DNA of 60,000 nt from Cryptomeria japonica (lineage: Eukaryota > Streptophyta > Pinopsida > Cupressales > Cupressaceae), in assembly GCF_030272615.1 (NCBI RefSeq), contig NC_081406.1:400412939-400472938 (forward strand), given 5' to 3'. The position numbers and the translations under genes are program-made. A model generated the notes under the pieces. That model worked only from the letters and a program-made list of their open reading frames with translations. It had not been told where the DNA came from and did no database searches. Positions 10,597-24,100 of this stretch are shown piece after piece (positions within the stretch are counted from its first letter, which is position 1; each line of letters opens with the position of its first letter).

Positions 10597-12611
10597 CTTG
10601 GCCTCACAGAGTCCTTGGCCTCATTTCAATTTTTAAGTTGTTTTTAAGAAATATGTTTGGAGGGAGTTTTTGTGAAAACTTTACTCATGTGTACTCCAAC
10701 CAAGTTGTTCAAACTCAGGTTTGAACTCATTATTTATGAGAAAATATTGATTAATACAAGGAACAAACTTCAGTCATCATTAAGGAAGCCTTAGTTTTAT
10801 GTCTCAGACAACAATGACCACCAAGGATACATTTTTTTAATTTTTGACAGTAGATTTGTTGATGATAACAACATATTGAGGCAACATTTTAGTCATAAAC
10901 AAGACAGAGATCATGAAAAGGATTATGTTCCTTATTTGTTGAAATGTTAGGGCACATAATAAGAACAATCTCAGATTGATAGAAAGACAATGTTAGGGAT
11001 ATTCATAGAGGCAACGTGGAGATACAATCCTATACAAGGAGAATGCATGAATATAGCCATAAAAGGTTCATAGTGAACCTAAGCTTGAGACAAATAACAA
11101 GCAAATGTCAATCATGGGTGATGGTGAGAAAATTAATAGCATTCATAGCACCAAAGTTATAGATAGTTATTTTAAATGAATGAATGTGGAGTTCATTCTC
11201 AACAACGAAGATCAATTAACAATATTAACCTTAAGAGAAGCCAATCAAAGCTTGAAGACCATTTTGAGTGTTCACTAGTGTTGTCAAGGGGATTTGCACC
11301 CGATGTAAGTGTGAAAAACCTGCAATCCCTTGAAACATGGGACTACTCTCAGGCTGTGGGTACCCTATTGTGAGAGAAGACCTCCAGATTATAGGCCGAC
11401 TTCCTATTTGATCACCTAAAACTAACTTAATTTATTAGAAAAGGGATAAGAGGATATGCATAAAACCGACGAAAAACTACTACTTAAGGTGATGCACCAA
11501 TGGATAAGTGTCTTGCAAATTGCCTACAAACTCAGAAAATATTCATATAATAAAGCTATTTGTATCACACAACTTAAATACACATGTTTGGAAAAAAGAT
11601 TCTCATGAAAGGTTAGTTTTATGATGTTCACAAAAAGGAGAACAATGAAGTTCTCACAGTTTTGATGCGATAGAAACACTTACACAATCAGAAACCTGCA
11701 CTATAACATGTACCTTTGAACTAAGCATCTGAAGAAACTAAGACAAAATGAAGGATTCTATAAAAGAATCACAATATTTTAATCAAAATGATTAAAAACA
11801 TAACACTTAGACATAAAATATCAAGTAGGAAACTCAGCTACTATATTGAATATCATGAGTATTCTGCATTACAGAACTGGAAAACTCATAAGAAAATGAG
11901 TTACAGATTGTGCAATATTTGCTGCTACACGTCTCCCTACTCAAATCTCTTTCCTAATGAGTGAGAAAGAATGACTTATACCAAAATGCCTTCCAAAATT
12001 CAAATTTGAATTTTGGCTCCAAAATGAATGTGCTGTCACCTTTCCTGAAAATCAGGTTTCCAACTGAGAGAAAAACTCCTCCAGAACTGCATAAGGAGTA
12101 GCCAACTTGAACACAACCTCTTTGGGCGGATGCAACCAAAAATCCCTCAAAATTAGGGATATAATTGCAAGTATCAAGTAGTTGACCCCTTCAAAACTCC
12201 TCTTGACTGAACCCCAATCCACTAGGACTCTTAAACTGGACTCAAACTGCCCACTAAGTGACAAATCACCAATATTAGCTCTCATGTATTGACAAGTCAC
12301 TTCAGTTAACTACTCTTTCCTACTTGTTTAACCTCTACAACTAAGTTAAACTTAAACTCTTTTTGCATTTTTTTCAAAAATATCTATTACTCTAATTGAT
12401 TTATGAATCACTTTAAATAAAGATTTACAAGGCTAAATGCAAAAATACAAAAGAGTTTATAAAAGCCATACAAAGCTTAAGTTGAATTATTTCTTAAGAA
12501 AGTGTTTAAGAACACTTGAATGAATTACAAAAATATAAAAGCTACGATATATTTTATGAAAAACCTTTTGCAAAAAAGTAAAAGTAAAAAACCTTTTACC
12601 CTATCGGGTGC

Positions 12612-12635
12612 TTTTAGGGTTTGAAAACCCTAAAA
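12612..12635. repeat. Perfect palindrome with telobox
   Basis: Arms TTTTAGGGTTT and AAACCCTAAAA flank the dinucleotide GA. The arms contain the TTTAGGG/AAACCCT word of plant telomeres and teloboxes. Confidence 0.8.
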
Positions 12636-15600
12636 CAAAGGCAAAAAGATGAAAATATATTCTCATTCCCATTTGCATCTTTGGATGCTGTCATGCAAGG
12701 TTAGATTTTGAGCTTGAATAAATTTTGAGTCGCCATAATTGAAGATTTTTAGGAGATAAACATAGGAAAAGCGAGGTAAGGTCCATGTTCTTCCAAATTT
12801 GCTCTTTAATGAAGGATTTTTACATGTCTTCTATTCTTTGTGTCCGGTGATAATTGTGCTCTTTTTTGAGATTTCTCTGTGGCTACGATTTTTTGACTAT
12901 CTCATGATCAAGGAGTATGTCATATCTTTGTTAATAATTTCGCTGTGTTGAAGCTTCTCTTACCTTACCCTCGATATTGGTTGCACATCTACATAGGATT
13001 TGTGATTGTCTACTCTATGAAAAATGATATGCATCCTCTTTTTCTTGCTGTTCATGGGCTCTTGGTCTGCTATGTAGAGATCTCTATGATCTTGTAACAA
13101 ATGTTGATGTATTTGGGTTGTGTAATAATAATGGCTGCATCTTCACTCTTTATATTATCATCTTGGATTGATATCCCATGGAAACATGGAATTACTTTAA
13201 CTGAGCTAGATGGTGAGAATTATCACTATCCTTTTATCACTGTGAATGACCTTTGTATTGTTGCAATAAAATAGATATCTACTCATGATAACATTTTTGG
13301 GGTTGAATGTATACTGTCATATGAGCAATATAGGCTATCTTTTGCTGCATTGTTACTATATTGAGGCTGCAACTTTCATAGTTGCATCATTTACTGAGTT
13401 TTTTTTTGCTTACCTTTGGCTGAGATCTAATGCGACTGTGTCCTTGAATGTTAACTCCATCGGAAACAATCTTTATGATAGGCATTTGATGGCTGTAACT
13501 TCTTATTTCTAAGACTATGACTACACACTATGCCTTTATTCACCTTCAGAACTACAACAAGACTGTCTTTTTCTTGTTCTAATGTACTTCTCAAACTACA
13601 CCAACATAGCCCTCTTTAATGACCTTTCATGATCATTGATGTTCTTTAATATGGGTGCTTTTCACTATTTTGTGTCCTAGACTGGAATACATTTTCTTAG
13701 GGCTGTAACCTTGTGGATTCCATAGCTTTTTTTATTCCATAACTTCACTGTGGCATTATGCTCCCTAAAGGCTGTGTGTTGTTCTGATACTCTTTCTTAA
13801 CTGATGATAATGGAGCAAAACTACAATATAGATAGACCCATTAGGCTTCTATTTCCATTTTTGTGTCTTGATCCATTTCTTGAAGTCCTATCATTGCTTA
13901 GTGATTATGTGAATTTCTCCTTCACATGAAACACCTAGCACTTAATATTTTTGCACCCATTCATTGGACTGTTATCTTCATGATGCTTCTCCTTGAAGTC
14001 ATATAATACCAACAACATCCTTAATTGAAATATATATGTTTCTATTGCATTTCTATACCTTCCTAATATCAGTTTCCTTGATAGTGTGTGTTCTTGATCC
14101 ACTTGGCATTGATTGCCACATCTAAAAGGTGCCATACTCCTGACTGGTTTGTAACTCTATTAACTACTCTTTTGCACTAGGATTACCGTGCTCTCATTAA
14201 TTTTGAAGACACCAGTGAATGAAAGTTCAATTTGCTACTCTATGATAGGATCTTTCACATTTGGAAAGGTCCGGAAACCCTTGATTCAACTTTATTCTTA
14301 AATATGCCACTGCCATGATTGAATCTTGTCTAGGCATGGTTACTATTCTAACTTGGAATGAGATTTGCTGATCTATTTGATATTTTGACAGTCTATATCC
14401 ATGGACCTCTATCATCAATGTAACCTCTAGAGTGTATTTTCTCACAATCCAAACAATGGACCGTGGTTTCATGATTGTGATACAATGAGCAATGATATTT
14501 GTATTATAGTTGTTGCTGACATTTTTTGTTATGATAGTCATGGATATTGATTTAGAGCTGCTCAATATTTGGATTAGATATCCCCTTAGCCTTGTCAAAA
14601 TGTCTGAATATATGATTTTTTTTTTGATAGTGACTTCTTCATGGAATCTCATTGCTTTCTTCCTTTGTGGAATATACAATATAACTTCACTGTATATTGC
14701 TTCTTCGTATTGCATTGTTTTGATGCTAGGATGACTGAATTTTAGTGCCAAAGGGTTGCTACAAGCAGCTGGAGCTCTGCTAGGTTGAATCAGTATCATA
14801 GTCCTTGTTGAATTATCATGGGGCTCTTGTACAAGATTGTCCTTTGTCAGATTTGAGGACTGATACCCTACTCTTAGTGCTTATTGTTATTTTGGAAACC
14901 ATTGATATTAAGAAGTGAAAAGGTTGTCTTTTAAAGAGAGTCTCATACTTTATTAACTGCACCTTTTTTTAAGAAATAGTGACCTTTCTTCAACATATGA
15001 AGGATATATTTATTTTGAAGGAGACTAGACAGAACAAATTTTTGCAAGCCCTTAGGTTTGCATTAAGGACTGTATCTTTTCTTGGAAGTCAAGGGATGTT
15101 GAAGGAGCCTTTTAAAATATGAAATTCAACATTTTTTTGATAATACCCAAAAATCTAAAAATGATTTTTGTGAGTTCCACACGTGAATCACACAAAGCTT
15201 AGAATTTCTTCATTGACAATAGTACTTCCTGCAAACCAATAAATTTGTTGAGACTACCTATTGAGATTTGCTCTATGATTTGTAGCTCTTCTATCATATG
15301 AAACTCAAATAATTGCATCTTTATAATATTTAGGGTGCTCTTATGGTCTTATTCATGCCTAACCTCCATTGTCTTTGTTATGAACTGTAGATGCTCTTTA
15401 ACCTTATTATGACAATCTATTAATCTTTGATAATCTAACATACCCTGTCCATTGTCTTATCCTTTAAATCCCTTCTCACTATGATATGCATGTCTCTGCT
15501 ATGAACATGAAATGATAGCCTTAGCTACTCTAAAATCTTCATGGTGATAGTCAACACATATTGTAATCATGAGTCCTCAATACTTGAAACCCTTTCACCT

Positions 15601-16265
15601 TTGATAGAAAAAGAATCACTATATTTGTTCTTCTTTATGAATGCTTAAAGATCTTTTATCATCTATGACTGAATATTATTTTCATGCACTGACCTATTGT
15701 TGCAGTGAAGACTTTGAGGCTAACTGTAACTATCCTTTGAGTGATGGATGATCACTATCTTCTAAGATCTTTGAAACTATGATTATTTACTGAGTGCTCA
15801 CTGTATCTTCATTCTTGTATTTGACTATGTTTTGATATATGAACTATTTCTTTGTCATCAATACAAGCTCTTTATGCTTTCATTGTTATTGATACTTGAA
15901 GGTCTCTAATCATAATGACTACAAATTTAATGATTACACAAGAATTGATATAGTATCTTGCCATTGACTGTGTATCATTCTTTCTTAGTAAGGCTGTTAT
16001 TCCAGGACTGCTACTTTTCATCTTCTTCATGGAGTTTGGATATTTTATGATTGCTTATGGGTATATGCTACATCTCTGTCACTTGATACTACAATCATAC
16101 TTATCTGTTAATACACTGCAATCCCTTCATACCCAATAGTATGGCTAGGTTATGATTGTTGTTTGATGTATGATGAAGTTGCTCTGTGATCTTGGTTGCT
16201 ACTATTCTCCTTGTATTGCATCACTAAAGGTGATTGTGACTACCAAAAGTGGTTTCTTTTGATTA

Positions 16266-16359
16266 AGGTGTCGAGGTTTTGCCTTGGTACATGATAGTTG
16301 TCAGAGCATTATGATCGCTCTGGATAACTATCTGTCCCAAGACAAAATCTTGATACCTC
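16266..16359 (+). repeat. Long imperfect hairpin
   Basis: Arms of about 42 bases (16266-16307 and 16317-16359) surround a 9-base loop. Four of the arm mismatches are G:T pairs in a plus-strand transcript, with about four other mismatches. Weaker pairing extends outward, to about 16228 and 16395. This could be a small-RNA precursor or a fold-back element relic. I recognise no known microRNA in it. Confidence 0.6.
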
Positions 16360-17099
16360 TTTGGGACACTATTGATCAAAAACATTTTATGAGCTGAGAT
16401 CAACCCATGTGGGAGCCACATTTTACCCAACTCATGTTTGAATCACCAACAAGTTGATAAACAACCATGTCACTTTCCTCTATCTGCACAAGAAACAAAC
16501 AAGTTAGACAAAATAATGCATATCTGATTTCTTGTTGATGGTTTGATCTGATATTTGTCTCCTGAGTTTATATGTTGAGTTGGCTATTGTGATGCACATG
16601 AGGGTTATATTGTATATTTGTAGGTGCATGTGCAGATAATAAATGATGATCCTCATTACTCTAACACATTACTTTCTGAAATGCAGGTACTCAGGAAAGC
16701 AAGGAGACACAACCGGATGCAGGATGGGTGAAAGGCTATAGGTGCACAAAACAACTCAAAGAGGACTCGTCATTCAGGCAATGACAAGTCACCCTTCTTT
16801 CTCTGCATTTACCTTTATGTTTGCATTTGCAAGTAGATATTTTGTTCTTCATTTGCACCACCAGCTAGTCTCACAGCTTGTGTGAGACATTGTACATTCA
16901 TATTTAATAAATATTACTCTTTTTCAGAAAAATGTGTACTCTCATACTGTTCTGAATTTGAAATTATGGAAATGTAATCTTCTTTTCTTTTTTCATGCAC
17001 ATGAATGTAATAATAGTAGAATAAATATGTACCTTTTTTGTATGTTAAAAACACTAAATCTCTACCTGATTGAGCTTGCTAGCAAAAATAGGTAACATT

Positions 17100-18310
17100 T
17101 TTGTAAAGTGGAAAATTGGATCCTAGTGACTTCCCACCTAGGAGAGAGAAAGGAAGCCACTAGGATGATTTTCACTTGGAGGAACTCTACATTCAAAAGA
17201 GGGGCTTGAATCCACTAGATCCAAATCCAATGGAAACAAGGATGTGAATTCCAAGTGGATTGCAAGGGTTGAAGTGTGATTTACCCTCTTTTGTAAATGA
17301 GAAAGTTGACTTGTTGACTATGCGGAAAAGAGAGAGGAAATGAGGGAAATGAGAAGCTACCAGTTGGGATTGTGCTGCAAATTCAGATTTGAGCTAATTA
17401 GACTGATACAGATCTGTCCTACAAATTTGAAGAAAAGTCATTGGGATCATGGAAGGATTGTACATGGTCCTCCACAAAATCGACGAAACAAAAAGGGTTC
17501 TTTCATCTCTACAAATGAAGCCCAAACCTGTAATTACAATTGCGCACCTACAACCTACACACATAAGAGAGAGGGAGAATGGTTATGCATAGGGGTTTGC
17601 CTCAGTCAAACCCTGGTTGAGGAATCAACCTTGAAAGAAAGTAATTGCAAATGCTTGAATGTAGACAATAAAAACGTATACCTTATAGATCTACAACTTG
17701 TTGATGATGATTATTTTTCTTCTTGAATGTAACCACAAATGTTGTATGAAATGACATATAACATGACAAAACCCTAACACACACACATGCTTGCAAATGA
17801 ATGTTATAACGTTTCTCCAATGGATGAATGAAGAAGACTTGAATGCTTGAATGCTTGATGATGACCTTGGAATCTTGTATCCTCTCCTTATGCTTCTTAT
17901 CCCTTATCATGCCATTTTCATCCATCTTCATCCATCCATGAGTGTATTGAATTCCTTTTTATACATGCCACAAGGATTAATTTTCAACCACCGAAGGCCG
18001 ACAAGGAGGAATTGCGAACCCCGAAGACAAATTATGCATAGGAGACCAGGAAGACCTAACATAGGGCCACCCTAAGGGGTGGGGACAAGGGTTCCATGCC
18101 CCTATCCTAGGGGAATAGGGGTGCCACACCCCTGTCCTGCCCTATTTTGGGGCCCAGACAAGGTCTAGAGCAGACATAGGACATGAAGGAGGAAGGGTGA
18201 ATGGGTGAGAATGCAGAAATAGGTCTTGGTTAGGGAAGGAGATGCAGTCACTGAGGTGAGGACCCAAAATATGGTTAAAATTATAGGGGTCACAATTTTA
18301 TGACACTACA
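17100..18310 (-). repeat. Element F 3' LTR (left end uncertain)
   Basis: On the minus strand the LTR starts TGTAGTGTCATAAAATTG, directly after a polypurine tract. It contains a good TATA box, GTATAAAAAGG, on the minus strand at about 17954-17964. The left boundary near 17.1 kb is an estimate, because no second copy lies in the window to define it. Confidence 0.55.
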
Positions 18311-18326
18311 TTCAACCCCCATTTTA
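18311..18326 (-). other. Element F polypurine tract
   Basis: The minus strand reads TAAAATGGGGGTTGAA, directly before the TG of the LTR. Its position and composition fit a plus-strand primer. Confidence 0.65.
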
Positions 18327-18343
18327 GCCAGAGTATGGCTCTA

Positions 18344-18640
18344 GTTCCAAGAATAATCACCTTGCATAAAAGAAAAGTGGCTTAATCTTGTGCTAAGAGA
18401 CCATGATCTTGTTCCGAGAATGACCCACTTTACAAGAGAAAAGTGACAACATCTTGCTCTAAGAGGTTTCCCTCTGGTTCCAAGAATGTCTCACTATACA
18501 AGAAAATAAGAAGTTAAGATACCTTGCTCTAAGAGGTCATGCTCTGGTTGCGATAATGACCCACTATACAAAAAGTGATGATATATTTCTCTAAGTGGTT
18601 TCCCTTTGGTTCCAAGAATGTCTCACTGCACAATGCATGA
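18344..18640. repeat. Degenerate 66-bp tandem array
   Basis: About 4.5 units start at 18344, 18411, 18477, 18547 and 18609 (spacing 62-70 bp). Each contains a GTTCCAAGAATGWCYCACTA-like stretch, a TACAAGAAAA stretch and a CTTGCTCTAAGAGG stretch. Confidence 0.8.
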
Positions 18641-18679
18641 GAGAAGTATAGTACAAAGGAGTAGTGTGGGTGCCTCCCC

Positions 18680-18719
18680 CCTTAAGATGTCAACATAGGT
18701 TGATGTTGATATCTTAAGG
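18680..18719. repeat. Short inverted repeat
   Basis: Arms of 17 bp (CCTTAAGATGTCAACAT and its reverse complement with one G/A difference) flank a 6-base loop. It follows a run of six Cs. Confidence 0.75.
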
Positions 18720-20244
18720 AAAGGAAAATAAGGATACCTACCTTCATTACAAAGAAGATATCCACTATGCAACAATGTCATAAATCCAAGCAAGAGAGGG
18801 AATACTTTTCAAGAAAGGATAGGATAGTTGAAAAGAGATATCTTGCTATAAGTGTAAAGGTGATCCTTGGAGGAGAAGAGATCTTTGTTCAAAAGACATC
18901 TACCCCCAAGAGGGATTGTCTTAGACAAATATATTATCTTCTAGAACAAGAAAATAAAAGAACAATAATGCAATCCTTCCTCCTATTTCTAGGTGAAATG
19001 GATTCTTTATGAGGGATTACTCACTTTTATCCCCCAGAGGGATGGCTGAATTTATCATAGGTGTACATTACCAAATGTAAAAGAGGTCATAGTCAAGGAC
19101 TAACAGCTCTTGTATAAGAGAGAATCCTTGAGTGAACAAAAACAATTCCACACAAGGAATGACATCAAGTAATAGAACTCACACCATCCACTTAATAGGG
19201 GAAAGTGGATCCCTAGAGAAAGAGAGATAGAAAGATCATTGCCCCCCAATCTAAGGGACAATGCAAAGTGCTTACACAATCTACTAGAGAGAGATTAAAC
19301 ATAAGAAAATGTGCAATGAACTTATATGAACACATGCAAGAAAAGACACCAGTAAATGTAAAATACATGTCTCAAGAAGTGGTAATCTTTGAAAGGAAGA
19401 GAGAAAAAGCATCATAGATTTCCCAAGGGGGATTAATCATAAAAGCATACCATTGTAAGAAATTATAATCACATATGAAAAATACAGCCCCTAAAGAAAA
19501 TAATGATAAGAAAGAAAAGGGAAAGGAGTGAAAATCCTTGCCCCCCAAGTGAGGAAAACAAGGAGAAACATTACACATTTTATGATGGTGATTAGTTTCA
19601 AGTGATATGTCGTCCTAGTGGAACAAATCCTTTCAAGGAAGGGATACATGGTTCTCACGAGATCATTCCCTACTAAGGGGCATACCATACTTGCGATTAA
19701 TGAAAACCATAAAAGAGGTAAGATTTCCAAGAGAATGAAGGAAAGAGAAGAAGTCTAGTAATCATTAAAGATGCCCATCTTCAAGCAAAGAGGAAAACCA
19801 AAGAAAAAATATATGCTCACATAAGAATAACCCTATGCAAGAAAAATGATCTAATAATGAATAATGCACAAAGATAAAGATAAATGCATAGAAAGAAGAA
19901 GAAAAATGGACTTCATGTTGCTTCCCCAAAGTGAAACAATACCACCACTAATGATAAAGAGATCCCGCTAAATGGGCTAATTATGTCATAGGGTGAAGAG
20001 AAACATGAAGGGAAAAGAAGTGCTAAGGCACAATGTTTTTACCAAGAAATACAGCTAGCTCTGCTGTGAGACAAATGTGTGCAAGATCATATTGCAGTTG
20101 AACAAATTTATTAAATGCATAACATTTTCCCAAAGAATGTGAATAAGAATCATGAAAAATGCAATATTCAATACCTTTCACTTACTTAAGATTTTTATTT
20201 TTATTTTGAGAAGGAAAGGAAATGTTCTTGTCATATTTCAACTT
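18720..20244 (-). other. Element F 3' untranslated region
   Basis: I see no coding domain between the zinc-knuckle ORF and the 66-bp array. In particular there is no protease, RT or integrase, so if F is one element it lacks pol. Confidence 0.5.
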
Positions 20245-21190
20245 CTAGTAGATTCTTGTAGCTAATCTATCAGGATGGTAAATATCATCTTTCCATGAAG
20301 GAGATGTTTTTTTAGGAGAAGAAATTTCATTATCCACAATTATAATTTTGCCACTATCTATACCATCTTGAATACATTTTTGAAAATCAAGGCAATCATC
20401 AGCATTATGGTCATGGGTTTGATGAAATGAACAAAAAGGATGCTTTGAAGAAGAAGCATTCTTGCAGGCCCTCTTGATTTGTTGTTTTTGAAGGTAATCT
20501 TGAAAGTTTTGAGGTCTAAGGAATTCATCCATAGAAAGGGGGGTTCTTGTAGTAGTTTGTGTAGGAGGATTTATAGGGACACAAATTCCATGCTTAAATT
20601 TCCCAATTCCTTGTCCCTTAAAACCTTGTTTTGTAACTACATGAAAGCCACAACTATAAGATTGTTGCAATTGACTAGATGGAGGAACAAGATCATGAAT
20701 TTCTTTGAAATATGATGTGTAAGGAGGTAGAAAAGGATTTGTAGATGAAGGAGTATCATGTGAAATCAGAATCTCCTTGCCTTTATCAAGCTTATCATTT
20801 TTGGAAGATTGGGGAGGAACATCTTCATCATCTAAAAGCTCATTTTTAGTGAATTCTATGCGAGGGGAAAGGTCATGAATAAAATGCATGACATAATCCT
20901 CTCTACATAGACTTTAATGTTGAAGATAGTTCCTAGGAGAGTAAGGAAGATCTAAATATGTAAGAATGTTGATGTTTTCACATTGCCCCCCTTGCTCAAG
21001 GGTATGTGTAGAAGAAGAAGATGGATCCATATTACTTTCCAATGCTTTCTCTCTTGTAGAAAGATCAATGTGTAAAGAATTAGATCTCATTTCTTTCACA
21101 CAAGATACCTTAGGAGAGGTACAAGGGTTAGGATCTTTAAATTTAGGATCTACAAAAGCTTTAAGGTGATTGACATAGGAAATGCATTTT
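20245..21190 (-). pseudogene. Element F gag-like C-terminal module: G-patch-like stretch and zinc knuckle
   Basis: The frame has an in-frame stop near 20914. In order it carries a Ser/Pro-rich linker, a G-patch-like stretch (QGFKGQGIGKFKHGICVPI, about 20575-20650) and a CCHC-like knuckle with the spacing of gypsy gag (CSFHQTHDHNADDC, about 20393-20435), then CIQDGIDSGKI. In gypsy gag proteins the knuckle is followed by a similar Ile-Gln-Asp-hydrophobic-Asp-Gly stretch, as in B (IVQDMIDRGDL). It shares its frame with the coiled-coil ORF upstream, and could be the end of that protein or a separate gag remnant. No pol follows. Confidence 0.6.
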
Positions 21191-24100
21191 ATTAACAAGA
21201 TCACCATAATGGAACATAAATGATACATGAAAGCTTTGAGATCTAATTGAAAAGAAAAATTTGGAAATCCTAACAACACAAAACTCCACCAAAAATATTG
21301 AAAAGAAATACTGCTTAATTCTTTCCCAATGGAAAACACAAAACTCCACCAAAAATGGAGACAAATCATGATGACCTCCACGAGCGGAGGAATGATTGAC
21401 AGCCATGATATTTCTTCATCTTTTGTTGTTATTTCATGTTGCATCTCCCTGCACTTGTCTTGTTCAAAGACCACTTGACTTTCCAGAGTGATCATTTTGG
21501 CACTTCCATCTTGCACAACTTGTTGAAGTCACAACATGAGATCTCATTCTTGCTGCAATAAACCTTCCATATCTAGGAAGTTCTTTTCCGCTTAGTCCAG
21601 GCTACTCCCTTTTTCACACAACTCTGTTTTAATTCTTGCTTTCTCCTTCGAAAGCATGGCCTGTGCCTCACTCAATTGCCGAGCGTACTCTTCTTTTAGG
21701 CGGATCTCCTCACGCAACTGTGTATGCATTTGGGTAGCATCTTTGGAAGTTTCCTTTAGCTGCTGCATTTCTTGCTCCTTCTCCTGCAATTATTTCAATG
21801 CCACATTCCTCGTTGCCTCTTTCCCTTTCAACTAAGAACTCACATTATTTAGGGCGGACTACAATTTCCCTTTTTCTGAGTTAGCTTGTGTCAACAATCT
21901 CTGCAAGTGGTTGATTTTAGTATTCCTAGCTTTATCTTCTTTTCTCTATTGGTCCAAAGATTCTCAGAGATTCAGATTCTCCACTTGCACTTTCTCTAGG
22001 TGACGACTCTTCTTGATGAAATCCGAAGATAATACCTTCAAAATTTCTTCCATCATCTCAACTTTATCAGATGTTGTAGAATTCAAAAGGTTGACCTCGA
22101 TAGCATGCAAAGTGTAATTGATGGGTCTCATTTGGGCCTCTGACTTGTCGACCTTGGGGAACATGGTTGCAAAGAAAAGACTATCCTTTTCCTCACTGAA
22201 ATTTGTCTGTATGTGAGGGCGGGCTGGCCTGGCACCATCCTTCTCCTTTCTTTTATCGGTTTTTCCTATACGTGTAGTCTTGGAATAGGTAACCTGTTGT
22301 TGATAAGCATCCGAGTTTGTAATAAATTGGCCTGCAAATGCTACACCAGGAGGGATTGTAAAGGGAAATTGGGAAATAGGGCCATCAAAAGAGGTTTGAA
22401 TGGGATGCACAAGCATGGTTGGAGAAAACAACGGGATGAAAGGAGAGGCTCCTAAGGAAAATGGATCAATGGGTACTACCCCAATATTTGGGGGAGGAGT
22501 GGACTCTCCAAAACCAAGCCTACGCGAGATAGCGATTGCATCAGGCATTAGCGAGGAAAATATTGTAGGGATAAAATCGAGGGTGGGGAGCGAAACAGGG
22601 ACCTACAAAAATGCAACTTGAGGGTCGGCCATAGTTCTGATGGGCACTAAAGTTAGAGTAGTGGGAATTTGGGCAGGCATGGGTGTGAGATGGGGAGCAA
22701 TAGGCATAGCTTGAGCAGAGAGAAAGGGGAAGAAGGGCATACCTGATCTCTGGAACTCACCAACTATTGCGAGATTGAGGGATCCTCTGGGACCCGAGAA
22801 GACGAACCCTTCTTCGCATGATCTAGATATTGCTTCTTATTGGGAGGGGAGTCAGGCAACTAATTCTCCGTCGATCTCTTCATAATTTGGGAATGGGGTC
22901 TTCGAACTGAATCGACGAGAGGAAGAAGAATATTAGGGTCGGTCTCTTGCTCTTCGATACTTATTGTAATACCCTAAAATTGGTCATCTAAACCATGGGC
23001 CCCTAATCTCGACAACATCACCAAGGTCCTAACCAAAGGCAATTAAATTAATCTTGAGCACATTATTAATTCTTTAATTATCAAAAATCACATGGCAAAT
23101 CAACTACTCAATATTAATTAAATATTTATTTAATTAATCAAATCATTTCCAAGAATATCATTTTGATCAATTATCCCATTTTAATTTATTAAATATCCTT
23201 GTATATTTAATTAATTAATAAATTTGCCATTCAATCATGCAAAAAGGATTAATTTATTACAAAAGGATTAATTTATTACAAAGAGTTGAATTGAAAATAA
23301 AACAAAAAGAATTGAATTGAGAGAAATCAAACTTGAGATATTATTTCTTTTTCTAAATTTAGAACTTGAAATTAGAAAAGCAATTTAATTGAATTATTGA
23401 ATTATTCTCTAAAATTGGAACTTAAAGCTTTTCAAAAACAGAAAAAGAAGTTCAGTTGCATTGAAAAGACCTTTTTCTTGAATAAATTAAAGAATTATCT
23501 ATTTTTATCAGATATGCATGGAATTAATTTATTATTATTTTCCAATGCAACTTGGACTTCTAATTTGAATGCATTTCAATTAAACTATAATTGGAATCTA
23601 TCTCAAGGTTAACTGAACATGATTTCTTAATTATTTCAATTAATCCTAAATTGAGCTTTTTTCTTGTGATTCTCTATAAATTCAGTCTTTAGCTCTCATT
23701 CCAATTCACCCCAGAGATTTTTGAGAACACGCTTGGAGATTATTATCATGCTAATTTCGCTCTGGAGTCATTGAAAATTATTGTGCTTTTTTAGATTATT
23801 TGCATCCATTTTACATTCATTATTGCTTGCATCCATTGTTTGCTTGAATTGATTATTATTGCTTGAATTATTCATCCATCTTGCATCCATATAGCTTAAT
23901 ATCATATAGATTAAATCCTTCGTCTTGGTGTAGTCTAGTCACTCGTATTGCTTATAACAATCTGAGAGCAATCTTATACTCGCATCTTTTGGAAGACAAT
24001 TAGTCGCTTTGCTATGGTTTATTTCTTATTGATTATTGATTACTAACTATGCATATAATGACTTAATTGAACTGTTGTTCTTGTAGCTACAGGTTCACTT

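Larger units (their letters stand above)
10597..17099. other. AT-rich region, no gene recognised
   Basis: This is 6.5 kb without any recognisable coding domain on either strand. The longest ORF, 14227-14799 on the minus strand (190 codons), shows no motif and I do not call it. There is a short palindrome at 12612-12635 and a long imperfect hairpin at 16266-16359. Around 16680-16930 a splice-acceptor-like TGCAG, a short open stretch and AATAAA could mark the last exon of some transcript, but this is weak. The region could be decayed intron or old transposon. Confidence 0.5.

Noticed and set aside
14227-14799. 190-codon minus-strand ORF in the unannotated AT-rich region
   Set aside because: No motif, no neighbouring gene and no partner exon. 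A chance ORF is the simpler reading.
16680-16930. Possible last exon of a host gene (acceptor, short open stretch, AATAAA)
   Set aside because: The open stretch is only about 35 codons with no recognisable product. The signals are too short to call a gene.
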